Shown here one piece after another: positions 1 through 7,306 of a DNA stretch of 8,024 nt. The stretch is from Actinomycetes bacterium (GTDB taxonomy: Bacteria; Actinomycetota; Actinomycetes; Actinomycetales; Cellulomonadaceae), in contig JAEXEM010000206.1 of NCBI GenBank assembly GCA_023401045.1, positions 1 to 8,024 of the forward strand. The letters run 5' to 3'. The translations under genes were made by a program, and so were the position numbers. The stretch's first letter is position 1; each line of letters starts with the position of its first letter. Under the pieces are notes generated by a model that saw only the letters and a program-made list of their open reading frames with translations, ran no database searches and was not told the origin of the DNA.

Positions 1-2
1 CG

Positions 3-563
3 CGGGGCGCGGCGCCGCGGTCCCGCCGCCCCGCCAAGCTGCTGCACCCGGACCGGCCGGTCGTCGCGCTCGCCGGGGACGGCGCCATGCTGATGAACGG
101 CATCAACGAGCTCGTCACCGTCGCCGCGCGCTGGCGCGACTGGGCCGACCCGCGGTTCGTCGTCCTCGTCCTCGACAACGGCGACCTCGCCGAGGTGACG
201 TGGGAGCAGCGCGAGATGGAGGGCGACCCGCGGTTCGACGTCTCGCAGGAGGTGCCGGCGTTCCCGTACGCCGACTACGCCGAGCTGCTCGGCCTGGCGG
301 CCGTGCGCCTCGACGACCCGCAGCAGGTGGACGACGCGTGGCGCACCGCGCTGGCTGCCGACCGGCCGTGCGTCGTCCACGCCGTCGTCGACCGCGACAC
401 CCCGCTGCTGCCGCCGCGCGCGCCGGCGTCGAAGGTCGCGCAGATGCGCCGCGGGCTCTCGCAGGAGGCGCTGCCGGACAACGCCCTCGCCCAGCTCGAC
501 GCGCAGCGCTCGGGGGAGCGCGCGGACGACCCGTCGGGGCTGTCGGCGCAGCAGGAGGGATAG
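3..563 (+). CDS. Thiamine-diphosphate-dependent enzyme, C-terminal part (pyruvate oxidase / acetolactate synthase family), cut by left edge
   Basis: About 186 residues of the C-terminal ThDP-binding domain are visible, so roughly two thirds of a usual 550-600-residue protein lies outside the window. The fragment contains the family's GDGAM motif (fragment residues 25-29), followed by MNGINEL, then LDNGDL and VTWEQR about 30 residues later. In the family the GDG aspartate and the later asparagine hold the Mg2+ of thiamine diphosphate. The GDGAM...MNG...VTWE pattern is closest to the PoxB-like 'thiamine pyrophosphate-requiring' proteins, which decarboxylate pyruvate or related 2-oxoacids; acetolactate synthase-like proteins are the alternative and the substrate cannot be read from this piece. 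The ATG at 87 falls inside the cofactor motif, so it is not the start. The first 10 codons read as an arginine-rich string where the family normally has a G-x-x-V-P-Y stretch; the reading frame may be damaged there. The stop TAG at 561-563 is 14 bp from the convergent neighbour. Confidence 0.85.
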   Translation, partial: RGAAPRSRRPAKLLHPDRPVVALAGDGAMLMNGINELVTVAARWRDWADPRFVVLVLDNGDLAEVTWEQREMEGDPRFDVSQEVPAFPYADYAELLGLAAVRLDDPQQVDDAWRTALAADRPCVVHAVVDRDTPLLPPRAPASKVAQMRRGLSQEALPDNALAQLDAQRSGERADDPSGLSAQQEG

Positions 564-577
564 CGGTCCGGAGGAGG

Positions 578-1000
578 TCACCCCTCGTCCGGCACCTCGT
601 CCTCCTGCCCGGAGGTGCTGCCGGGCCCGTCACCGTCCGGCTCGGTGTACGTCATGCCCGGCCAGTGCGCCCACTCCTCGAAGTGCTCGACGCGCCCGTC
701 GTCGGCGAACCTCATGACCCACAGGTCGCGGAACTCGAGCGGCTTGTGCGCGTCGTAGTGGACCTCGACGCGGACCACCGCCGTCGGCGGGTCGACCGCG
801 ACGACCTCGGAGGTCATCCGGAACGGCGTCGGGTCGATCCACTGCTCCTCGATGGCCGCGCGCCCGCGCAGGCCCGTGTCGTAGGCGCCGCGCAGGTAGA
901 GCGCGTCGTCGGTGAACAACCGGGCGACGGCGCCGACGTCCTGCGCGCGCCACCCCTCCTCGTAGGCCGCCACCCACACCCGCACGTCGTTCGCGTCCAT
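578..1000 (-). CDS. NTF2/SnoaL-like fold protein
   Basis: A 140-residue protein of the usual size for a single NTF2-like (SnoaL/ketosteroid-isomerase) domain. The sequence has the typical order: an N-terminal helix ending in the WRAQDVGAVARLF 'work through time' helix (about 18-30), DDALYLRGAYDTGLRGRAAIEEQW (a strand followed by the helix that caps the cone), then alternating strands ending in the WVMRFADDGRVEHFEEW strand pair (about 93-109). The ATG at 1000 is chosen because GGGGA lies about 5 bases upstream; a longer frame to 1069 has no good ribosome site and adds low-complexity sequence. Members of this fold are isomerases, dehydratases or simple small-molecule binders, and nothing here fixes the substrate. 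The acidic, glycine-rich tail (last 20 residues) looks disordered. It converges on the ThDP enzyme gene and is separated by 225 bp from the HD gene upstream on the same strand, so it is not clearly in an operon. Confidence 0.8.
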   Translation of the reverse strand: MDANDVRVWVAAYEEGWRAQDVGAVARLFTDDALYLRGAYDTGLRGRAAIEEQWIDPTPFRMTSEVVAVDPPTAVVRVEVHYDAHKPLEFRDLWVMRFADDGRVEHFEEWAHWPGMTYTEPDGDGPGSTSGQEDEVPDEG

Positions 1001-1225
1001 GTCGTCCCCGTCATGAGAGCTCCGTCGCCCGGTCGGGTCGACGCCGGTACGTCCCGGCCCCGCACCCACACCTCACGGAGCCACGGCCAGCATCGCGCGG
1101 ACCACCGACAGCCCGCCGCGCACGAGGCGGCGAGCGACGAGGAGACCCGACGCCCCCGGCTGCACGACCGGCCGGGACGGGCACCGACGAGCTCCGCGCC
1201 CACGGCGAGCCGGCACTCAGGCGGC

Positions 1226-1897
1226 TCACGACCCCCAGCGGCTCGTCGGCGCCAGACGCTCCGACGTCGTGAGGTACGGCGGCTCCCGCCGCTCCCGCAC
1301 GAGCACCTCGGCGAGGCTCGTGGCCGGTGCGCGGGACTCGTCCCCGTCGGCGTGGGCGACGATGGCGTCGGTGATGCGCCGCGTGAGGTCGAGGCGCGGC
1401 AGCTCGTCGAGCATGACGGTCGCGAGCGCGTCCGGCACGAGGTGGGCGTCGCGGCCGAAGTCCATCATGATCCCCAGCCGCGTGAGCGCGACCTCGGCGC
1501 GCATGTGCTCGGCGATCCCGGGCGACGTGTGCAGCGCGACGGCCTGCCACACGGTGTCCGCCGCCGCGGTCGGCAGGCCGCGCTCGATCGCGAACGCCCG
1601 CGCGAGGTCCGCTCCCTCGACCTCGAACCGGCGGTCGCGCACCGGCAGGTGCAGGCCGGTGTCGTGCAGCACGCAGGCGAGGAACAGCACCTCGTCGTCG
1701 AAGTCCGTGCCGGCACGCCAGCCGCGGGCCGACGCGACGACGCGCGCGAGCACCCAGCTGCGCACGCTGTGGTTGGCGAGGTAGTCCGGCTCGAGGTCAC
1801 GGGCCAGCGCGAGCGCGGCGCGCGCGACGTCACCCGGGGGAAGCGCGAGGCGGCCGCCCTCGAGGAGGTCGTCGGTGGTGGTGGTGGTGGTCGTCAT
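1226..1897 (-). CDS. HD-domain protein, cyanamide hydratase-like
   Basis: A 223-residue protein with a metal-dependent HD domain. Putative metal ligands are H43 (in NHSVRSW), H78-D79 (in LACVLHDTGLH) and H123 (in QAVALHTS), with the conserved RFEVEGADLARAF segment between them (about 90-102). The order and spacing resemble the cyanamide hydratase (Ddi2-type) subgroup and not the (p)ppGpp or c-di-GMP hydrolases, but many actinobacterial relatives have no known substrate, so a small-molecule hydrolase is as far as I would go. The ATG at 1897 is preferred because GAGGA lies 7 bases upstream; the open frame continues to 1993 without a better site. The protein starts with M followed by seven threonines, encoded by ACG and six ACC codons. 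The gene is divergent from the Fic gene and the 179 bp between the two starts hold the palindrome at 2026-2057, so shared regulation is possible. Confidence 0.82.
   Translation of the reverse strand: MTTTTTTTDDLLEGGRLALPPGDVARAALALARDLEPDYLANHSVRSWVLARVVASARGWRAGTDFDDEVLFLACVLHDTGLHLPVRDRRFEVEGADLARAFAIERGLPTAAADTVWQAVALHTSPGIAEHMRAEVALTRLGIMMDFGRDAHLVPDALATVMLDELPRLDLTRRITDAIVAHADGDESRAPATSLAEVLVRERREPPYLTTSERLAPTSRWGS
1874..1891. repeat. (GGT)6 trinucleotide microsatellite
   Basis: Six perfect GGT units on the plus strand, equal to six ACC threonine codons right after the start of the HD-domain gene. Changes in unit number would lengthen or shorten a threonine tail without breaking the frame, and could alter translation initiation because the repeat begins only two codons after the ATG. 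Confidence 0.9.
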
Positions 1898-2025
1898 GCG
1901 CCGATCCTCGCCAACCGCCGGCGCCGCGACCAGTGGGTCTGCTGCCAGTGGTGACCGGGATCCCGCCAGGCGGCCGGGTGCCACGTCTCGCAAAGATGCT
2001 GAGGAAGGGTCGGTTCGAGGAGCTC

Positions 2026-2057
2026 TTATTGAAGGCTAGTGCGTTAGCCTTCAATAA
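2026..2057. promoter_or_regulatory. Perfect palindromic operator candidate upstream of the Fic gene
   Basis: Two 13-base arms, TTATTGAAGGCTA (2026-2038) and TAGCCTTCAATAA (2045-2057), are exact reverse complements around the 6-base spacer GTGCGT. The element is conspicuously AT-rich for this genome and sits 19 bp before the Fic ATG. It contains TTGAAG (2029-2034, a -35-like hexamer) and AATAAC (2053-2058, a -10-like hexamer) 18 bp apart, so a bound repressor would cover the promoter. The reverse strand carries the mirror pair TTGAAG and AATAAG, so it could also serve the divergent HD gene. There is no T-run after it, which argues against an intrinsic terminator. The natural candidate to bind it is the winged-helix tail of the Fic protein itself; that is inference. 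Confidence 0.72.
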
Positions 2058-2076
2058 CGAGCCCGGGAGGTGAAGG

Positions 2077-3264
2077 ATGTCGAGTGGATGGCCGCCGCTC
2101 GCGTACGAGGAACGCCCGTGGACCGCGACGAACCCGCACCTCGACGTCTTCCAGCGCCGCCGCGTGGAGCGCCCCTATCGCGCGGCCGTCCCGCCCGCCG
2201 TCGCGGAACTCACGCCCCAGGTCGGCCCCGCGACGGCCGCGCTCGCGGAGGAGGCCACGCTCGACGTCGCACGGTTCGACGCCGCGATGTCCACCCTCCC
2301 GGTGCCGATGCCGGCCGTCCTGCTGCGCACCGAATCGGCGTCGAGCTCACAGATCGAGCACCTCACGACGAACGCACGCAACCTGGCGCTGGCGGCACTG
2401 GGCGTGCCCTCACGGCAGAACGCGACGCAGGTCGCCGCGAACGTCCGCGCGATGTCGAGCGCCCTGGCCGCTGGCGACGACGTCACGACCTCGGGCATCC
2501 TCGCTGTCCACCGCGCGCTGCTCGTGGACTCCGAGCCGGACGTCGCGGGGAGGTGGCGGTCGGAGCAGGTGTGGGTGGGGTCGTCACCCATCAGCCCGCA
2601 CGGCGCCGACTTCGTCCCGCCGCACCACGAGCGCGTTCCCGGGCTCGTCGACGATCTCGTCGCGTTCGCCGCCCGTGACGACGTGCCGGCACTGGTCCAC
2701 GCCGCGCTCGTCCACGCGCAGTTCGAGACCATCCACCCGTTCACCGACGGCAACGGTCGCACCGGTCGGGTCCTCGTCCACACCGTCATGCGACGACGCG
2801 GCCTGGCCCTGCACACGACCGTGCCGGTCTCCGCCGGCCTGCTGCGCGACCCGGACGCGTACTTCCGTGCCCTCGGCGCCTACCGCGACGGAGACCTCGA
2901 CCCGATCGTCGAGCAGGTCGCGACCGCCGCGGTCGCGGCCACCGCGAACGGCCGCCGGCTCGCCGCCGACGTCGTCGCACTCCGCGACAGGTGGCGGCAG
3001 GATGTCGTCGCCCGCTCGGACTCGGCCGCGTGGGCGCTGTCCGACCACCTGTTCGCGCAGCCGGTGGTCACCGCCGAGTACGTCGCCAGAACCCTCGGCA
3101 TCTCCGACCGGGCCGCACGGAACGCGATCGAGACGCTCGAGACCGCTGGCGTCCTGCACGCACCCTCCGCGGGCCGCCGCGGCCGGGTGTGGCAGGCCAC
3201 GGACGTGCTGCGTGCGATGGACGAGTTCGCCGAGCGGGCGGGGCGGCGCCGGGTCGGAACCTAG
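2077..3264 (+). CDS. Fic family protein (AMPylase-type) with C-terminal winged-helix DNA-binding domain
   Basis: A 395-residue protein with the full Fic active-site motif HPFTDGNGRTGR at residues 220-231 (catalytic H220, phosphate-binding G225-N226-G227-R228 and R231). Fic enzymes usually transfer AMP from ATP onto a hydroxyl of a target protein. The N-terminal part (about 15-75) matches the Fic_N extension. SSQIEH at 90-95 is the class II inhibitory helix: S90-x3-E94 is present, but histidine stands where G or N is usual. Residues about 328-375 (VTAEYVARTLGISDRAARNAIETLETAGVL) form a helix-turn-helix followed by a basic wing (GRRGR), so it may bind DNA. The start ATG is supported by GGAGG six bases upstream. 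No separate antitoxin gene is adjacent, which fits an enzyme that inhibits itself. It converges on the PD-(D/E)XK gene. The target is unknown. Confidence 0.93.
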   Translation: MSSGWPPLAYEERPWTATNPHLDVFQRRRVERPYRAAVPPAVAELTPQVGPATAALAEEATLDVARFDAAMSTLPVPMPAVLLRTESASSSQIEHLTTNARNLALAALGVPSRQNATQVAANVRAMSSALAAGDDVTTSGILAVHRALLVDSEPDVAGRWRSEQVWVGSSPISPHGADFVPPHHERVPGLVDDLVAFAARDDVPALVHAALVHAQFETIHPFTDGNGRTGRVLVHTVMRRRGLALHTTVPVSAGLLRDPDAYFRALGAYRDGDLDPIVEQVATAAVAATANGRRLAADVVALRDRWRQDVVARSDSAAWALSDHLFAQPVVTAEYVARTLGISDRAARNAIETLETAGVLHAPSAGRRGRVWQATDVLRAMDEFAERAGRRRVGT

Positions 3265-3337
3265 GCGCCGCCTGCACCCGTCGACTGAGGGATGGCCCCG
3301 ATAGGGAGAGCCGCGGCTGGCAGGCCGTTCGGAAAGA

Positions 3338-4729
3338 TCAAGCGATCGGAGTCGCCTGATCCACCTCACCGGGCGCAGCCACTGACAACGGACCGTCTTG
3401 CGATGACAGTGCCGTCGACACAAGGGCCGAGGGCTCCGGGACAGGCTCGGCCACGAGCGGTTCGGGACGGACACGCGGGGGCGCCGCGGACCACGCCTTG
3501 AGGTACTGCACGACGTCCGCGTAGAAGGTGTCCACCACGTCGAGCACCGAGTCGATGAAGCTGCCTCGACCGCGCCCCCGCTTGGCACCCATGGGCTTCG
3601 ACATCGCGACCTTGAAGGTACGCAGCTCCTTCGTCGGATCTGCGACGAGAACGGCCGGATCGTCACGGACAACCTTCAGCAGCTCGGCCGCCCCTGCGCC
3701 TCGGGCGTGAGCGACCGACGCTTCGACCCGCACAGTGTCGGGCGCATTCTTGAGCTGGCGGACGAGCCAGTTCACACGGGTCGTCGGCCGCCCCTCACGG
3801 GGCGCGTCGATATCGACCATCGCGGTCACGATGCCCGCACGAAGGTCGGCGACGACCTGGATCGCCCCAACAGCACCCGGGATGTGGATGGCACCCACCA
3901 GCGTGCCGCTGGCCGCCAGCCCGCTCACCAGCGCCTGCGTGCGGATCGATGGGTCCGCCATCTCCTTGCGGCTGAGGGCAGGAGTGACCTCCGCGCCGAG
4001 ACGACGTCCAAGCGCGAGACTGGCGAACCGAAGGAGGGCGTCGAACCTGGCCGCCACCTCCCCGACGCCCTTGTCGTTGGCGCGCAACGTGCCCGTCCGC
4101 ACGGCATCGCGGACCGCGACCCACGTGTCCCCCATGTCATCGAACTCAAGCGCGCCAGAACGAGGATGCTCGAGGTACCGGATCAGTTCCCCGAGAATCC
4201 ATGCCTGATCCGGGTCGGCGACTCCTCGGAACTCCTTCTGCATCACCGCCTCGCCCAGGACCTGCGTCCAGGACAGGTGGTGCAGAGCGACCTTGCGAAG
4301 GCGGCGCTTGTCCACCTTCGTCGGGTGCAGGCCCGGAACGGCAGGGATCTCGTTCGAGATGGTGATCACGGCGTCAAACCCGTTGTCACGGGCGATGTCG
4401 AGGTAGTTCTCGAGTTGCTCTGCATGGAGCTCGTTGTTGCCGGTCTTGACCTCGACGAGCGCCGTCCACGTCTTCTGGCCGCGGGAGACGCGGATGAGGC
4501 CGTCCGGGTACAGGCGCTTGTCACCCAGCGCGAACGGCACCTCGATGTACGTCTCAACGGTGCCCGCGGGGGCGCCGTACGGCTTTGTCAGCGCACGACC
4601 GAACTCGCGGACCGCAGCCATCACCGCCAGCAGCGCCGACGTCGCACGTCGCTCCTGCTCCTCTGCGCCGTTGATTCCCGATGTGGGGATCAGCCGCGCC
4701 TCGTGCCACGCCTCTTCTGCCACTGTCAT
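3338..4729 (-). CDS. PD-(D/E)XK nuclease-like protein (actinobacterial 'stress response protein' family)
   Basis: A 463-residue protein whose N-terminal third carries a PD-(D/E)XK nuclease core. In numbering from this start, P75-D76 lies in RLYPDGLIRV, E93-V-K95 in WTALVEVKTG, and Q105-x3-Y109 in EQLENYLDIAR, the last being the Q-motif of RecB/Cas4-like nucleases; an ITISNE strand follows. From memory, near-identical openings (EAWHEARLIPTSGINGAEEQ) occur in actinobacterial proteins labelled 'stress response protein' with no tested function. The middle (about 200-380) is not recognised; the tail from about 415 is rich in Pro, Ala, Val and Glu and looks disordered. The ATG at 4729 is preferred because GAGGAAGG lies just upstream; a GTG at 4747 overlapping the previous stop (GTGA) is the alternative. 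The gene lies 14 bp after the NERD gene, so the two are very probably co-transcribed and translationally linked. DNA or RNA cleavage is inferred from motifs only. Confidence 0.85.
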   Translation of the reverse strand: MTVAEEAWHEARLIPTSGINGAEEQERRATSALLAVMAAVREFGRALTKPYGAPAGTVETYIEVPFALGDKRLYPDGLIRVSRGQKTWTALVEVKTGNNELHAEQLENYLDIARDNGFDAVITISNEIPAVPGLHPTKVDKRRLRKVALHHLSWTQVLGEAVMQKEFRGVADPDQAWILGELIRYLEHPRSGALEFDDMGDTWVAVRDAVRTGTLRANDKGVGEVAARFDALLRFASLALGRRLGAEVTPALSRKEMADPSIRTQALVSGLAASGTLVGAIHIPGAVGAIQVVADLRAGIVTAMVDIDAPREGRPTTRVNWLVRQLKNAPDTVRVEASVAHARGAGAAELLKVVRDDPAVLVADPTKELRTFKVAMSKPMGAKRGRGRGSFIDSVLDVVDTFYADVVQYLKAWSAAPPRVRPEPLVAEPVPEPSALVSTALSSQDGPLSVAAPGEVDQATPIA

Positions 4730-4743
4730 GCGCCCTTCCTCGC

Positions 4744-5580
4744 TCACCGCTGATGGAGAATGCCGTCAACCATGCGCCGCCGCCGGAGCCCGGCCCAACG
4801 TGATGCCGCGTGTCGCCTCGGACGCAGAGCCGCGACAACGGCATCGAAGTCGCGCACCTGCTTCCCGCTCTGAGCCCGCAGACGGTCGGCGAGGCACTTT
4901 CCCTGGACGACCCCCACGCCGTCCACGGTTCTACCGCCGCCATCTACATCGCCCCACCAGACGATGACGGGCTGCACCCAGATCTTCTGGCCGCATCGGG
5001 CTGCGATGCGCGCGCTGAGCTCGGCCGCTTCACGGCGCGCCTGGCGCAGGTTCTTCGAGACATCCGTATAGACGTCGTCGTCGTAGGAGTGCCGTCCGAT
5101 GAGCCCGCCATGAGCGGTCCGCTCCAAACGGTAGGCGGACCACTTGGAGTTCAGGCAGTACACACCCGAAGGGCCGAGCACCACGTGATCGAAGTTCGTC
5201 GTGCCATTCGCAAGGTCGTGGAGCACTACCCATCCCTGCTTCTCAAGGGTGCGCAGCTGCTTGGCGGTCTCCTCCTCGCCGAATGCACCCTCTTCCCATG
5301 AAGCGATCGCGGTCGGCGGCGACCGTCTCATCGTCATCAGCACACCGATCAGCGCGCCACCAAACAGGGCACTAAAGACCGCCTGATCCCCCGGGAACAA
5401 CGAGACGAGCAACGTAAAGGCCGCCCACACAAGAGCACAGAGAGCTAGCGCGATCAACCAAGCGCGGCGCTTTCGACGGAGCCACTCGCGGCGCAGTTGC
5501 TCATACTTGCGCCGCGCGCGTCCCCCAGCTCGCTTCCTGCTACGGCGCGCATCCAGAAGCGCGCCGACCCCTGACAGCAT
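4744..5580 (-). CDS. Membrane-anchored NERD (nuclease-related) domain protein
   Basis: A 278-residue protein in three parts. Residues 10-40 are very basic (many Arg/Lys). About 40-62 and 66-84 are two hydrophobic helices separated by a short loop (LFPGDQAV), so both ends should face the cytoplasm. Residues 97-205 are a NERD domain: GAFGEEETAKQL, then TTNFDHVVLGPSGVYCLNSKW with D131 and N144-x-K146 in the positions of the nuclease-like D...(D/E)xK core. Asparagine in place of the acidic residue is seen in other actinobacterial NERD proteins as I recall them, and may mean weak or no cleavage. The ATG at 5580 has GAAGGA seven bases upstream; the frame is open further to 5712 but that stretch lacks a good site. 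It is the first gene of an operon with the PD-(D/E)XK gene. Base use is less GC-rich than the flanks. NERD function is not established. Confidence 0.82.
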   Translation of the reverse strand: MLSGVGALLDARRSRKRAGGRARRKYEQLRREWLRRKRRAWLIALALCALVWAAFTLLVSLFPGDQAVFSALFGGALIGVLMTMRRSPPTAIASWEEGAFGEEETAKQLRTLEKQGWVVLHDLANGTTNFDHVVLGPSGVYCLNSKWSAYRLERTAHGGLIGRHSYDDDVYTDVSKNLRQARREAAELSARIAARCGQKIWVQPVIVWWGDVDGGGRTVDGVGVVQGKCLADRLRAQSGKQVRDFDAVVAALRPRRHAASRWAGLRRRRMVDGILHQR

Positions 5581-5716
5581 GCCTAGTCCTTCGGCACCAT
5601 CACGGGCCCGGTTGAGTGCGCGCGGCAGATTCGGACACTGCGCGCCGCGCCCTAACGCCACGTCTACGCCGACCGGCGCTGGCTCCTCGACCGTCCCGCG
5701 CCGCGGACACACGAAA

Positions 5717-5741
5717 GGCAGGGGCCCCGTGTCTCCCTGCC
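5717..5741. other. Hairpin in the leader region of the NERD operon
   Basis: GGCAGGG (5717-5723) and CCCTGCC (5735-5741) are exact inverted arms around an 11-base loop that starts with GCCCC. No T-run follows on either strand, so a simple intrinsic terminator is unlikely. If the minus-strand promoter at 5750-5778 is real, this stem would form at the very 5' end of the NERD transcript, where it could stabilise the message or act as a protein site. Confidence 0.35.
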
Positions 5742-5749
5742 GTAGTCAG

Positions 5750-5778
5750 ACTATGGCGCGCCCGGGGGCTTGCCGCAA
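5750..5778 (-). promoter_or_regulatory. Candidate promoter for the NERD / PD-(D/E)XK operon
   Basis: Read on the minus strand, TTGCGG (5778-5773) is followed after exactly 17 bases by CATAGT (5755-5750), a 4-of-6 match to the -10 consensus. A transcript would start near 5743 and have a leader of about 160 bases before the ATG at 5580. The -35-like hexamer lies inside the RAE palindrome. The -35 match is only 3 of 6, so this is a tentative call. Confidence 0.3.
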
Positions 5779-5784
5779 GGCCCC
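5765..5784 (+). promoter_or_regulatory. Rifamycin-associated element (RAE)-like palindrome upstream of rox
   Basis: The 20 bases GGGGCTTGCCGCAAGGCCCC form an inverted repeat (GGGGCTTG / CAAG-G-CCCC, one bulged G). This closely fits the rifamycin-associated element as I remember it, a roughly 19-bp inverted repeat found upstream of rifamycin-inactivation genes (rph, arr, rgt, rox) and helR in actinomycetes, where it is needed for induction by rifamycins; the consensus is from memory and was not checked. It ends 94 bp before the GTG of a Rox-like gene, the expected context. TTGCCG (5770-5775) inside it could act as a weak -35 with GAGGAT (5795-5800) as -10, though the 19-base spacing is long. 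Confidence 0.72.
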
Positions 5785-5830
5785 TCCCACCCCGGAGGAT
5801 GTCGGACCGTCGCCACCGCACGGGCGGTGA

Positions 5831-7297
<1,467 letters not shown>

Positions 7298-7306
7298 GGC
7301 GCGCCG

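Noticed and set aside
570..605. GGAGGA ... TCCTCC inverted repeat near the convergent stops as a terminator
   Set aside because: Only 6 paired bases with a 24-base loop and no T-run; not distinguishable from chance in this composition.
1073..1216. A 47-codon minus-strand frame starting GTG just after the HD gene stop, ending in LVRGGLSVVRAMLAVAP
   Set aside because: The hydrophobic end is suggestive, but the first half is Arg-rich, there is no clear ribosome site at the GTG and I know no homologue. The rest of 1001-1225 shows nothing else.
200..1954. A 584-codon plus-strand open frame
   Set aside because: It runs across three well-supported genes in other frames and its translation is an Arg/Pro/Ala-rich string with no motif, the usual antisense shadow in very GC-rich DNA.
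2077..3264. Fic gene as half of a FicTA toxin-antitoxin pair
   Set aside because: No small antitoxin gene with the inhibitory motif lies next to it; the motif is inside the Fic protein itself.
3707..4753. A 348-codon plus-strand open frame opposite the PD-(D/E)XK gene
   Set aside because: It lies entirely within the span of the minus-strand nuclease-like gene, has an Arg-rich low-complexity translation and lacks a convincing ribosome site.
5581..5712. N-terminal extension of the NERD protein to a start at 5712
   Set aside because: The frame is open, but the added 44 residues look non-coding and the ATG at 5580 has a clear GAAGGA site and begins just before the basic and membrane segments.
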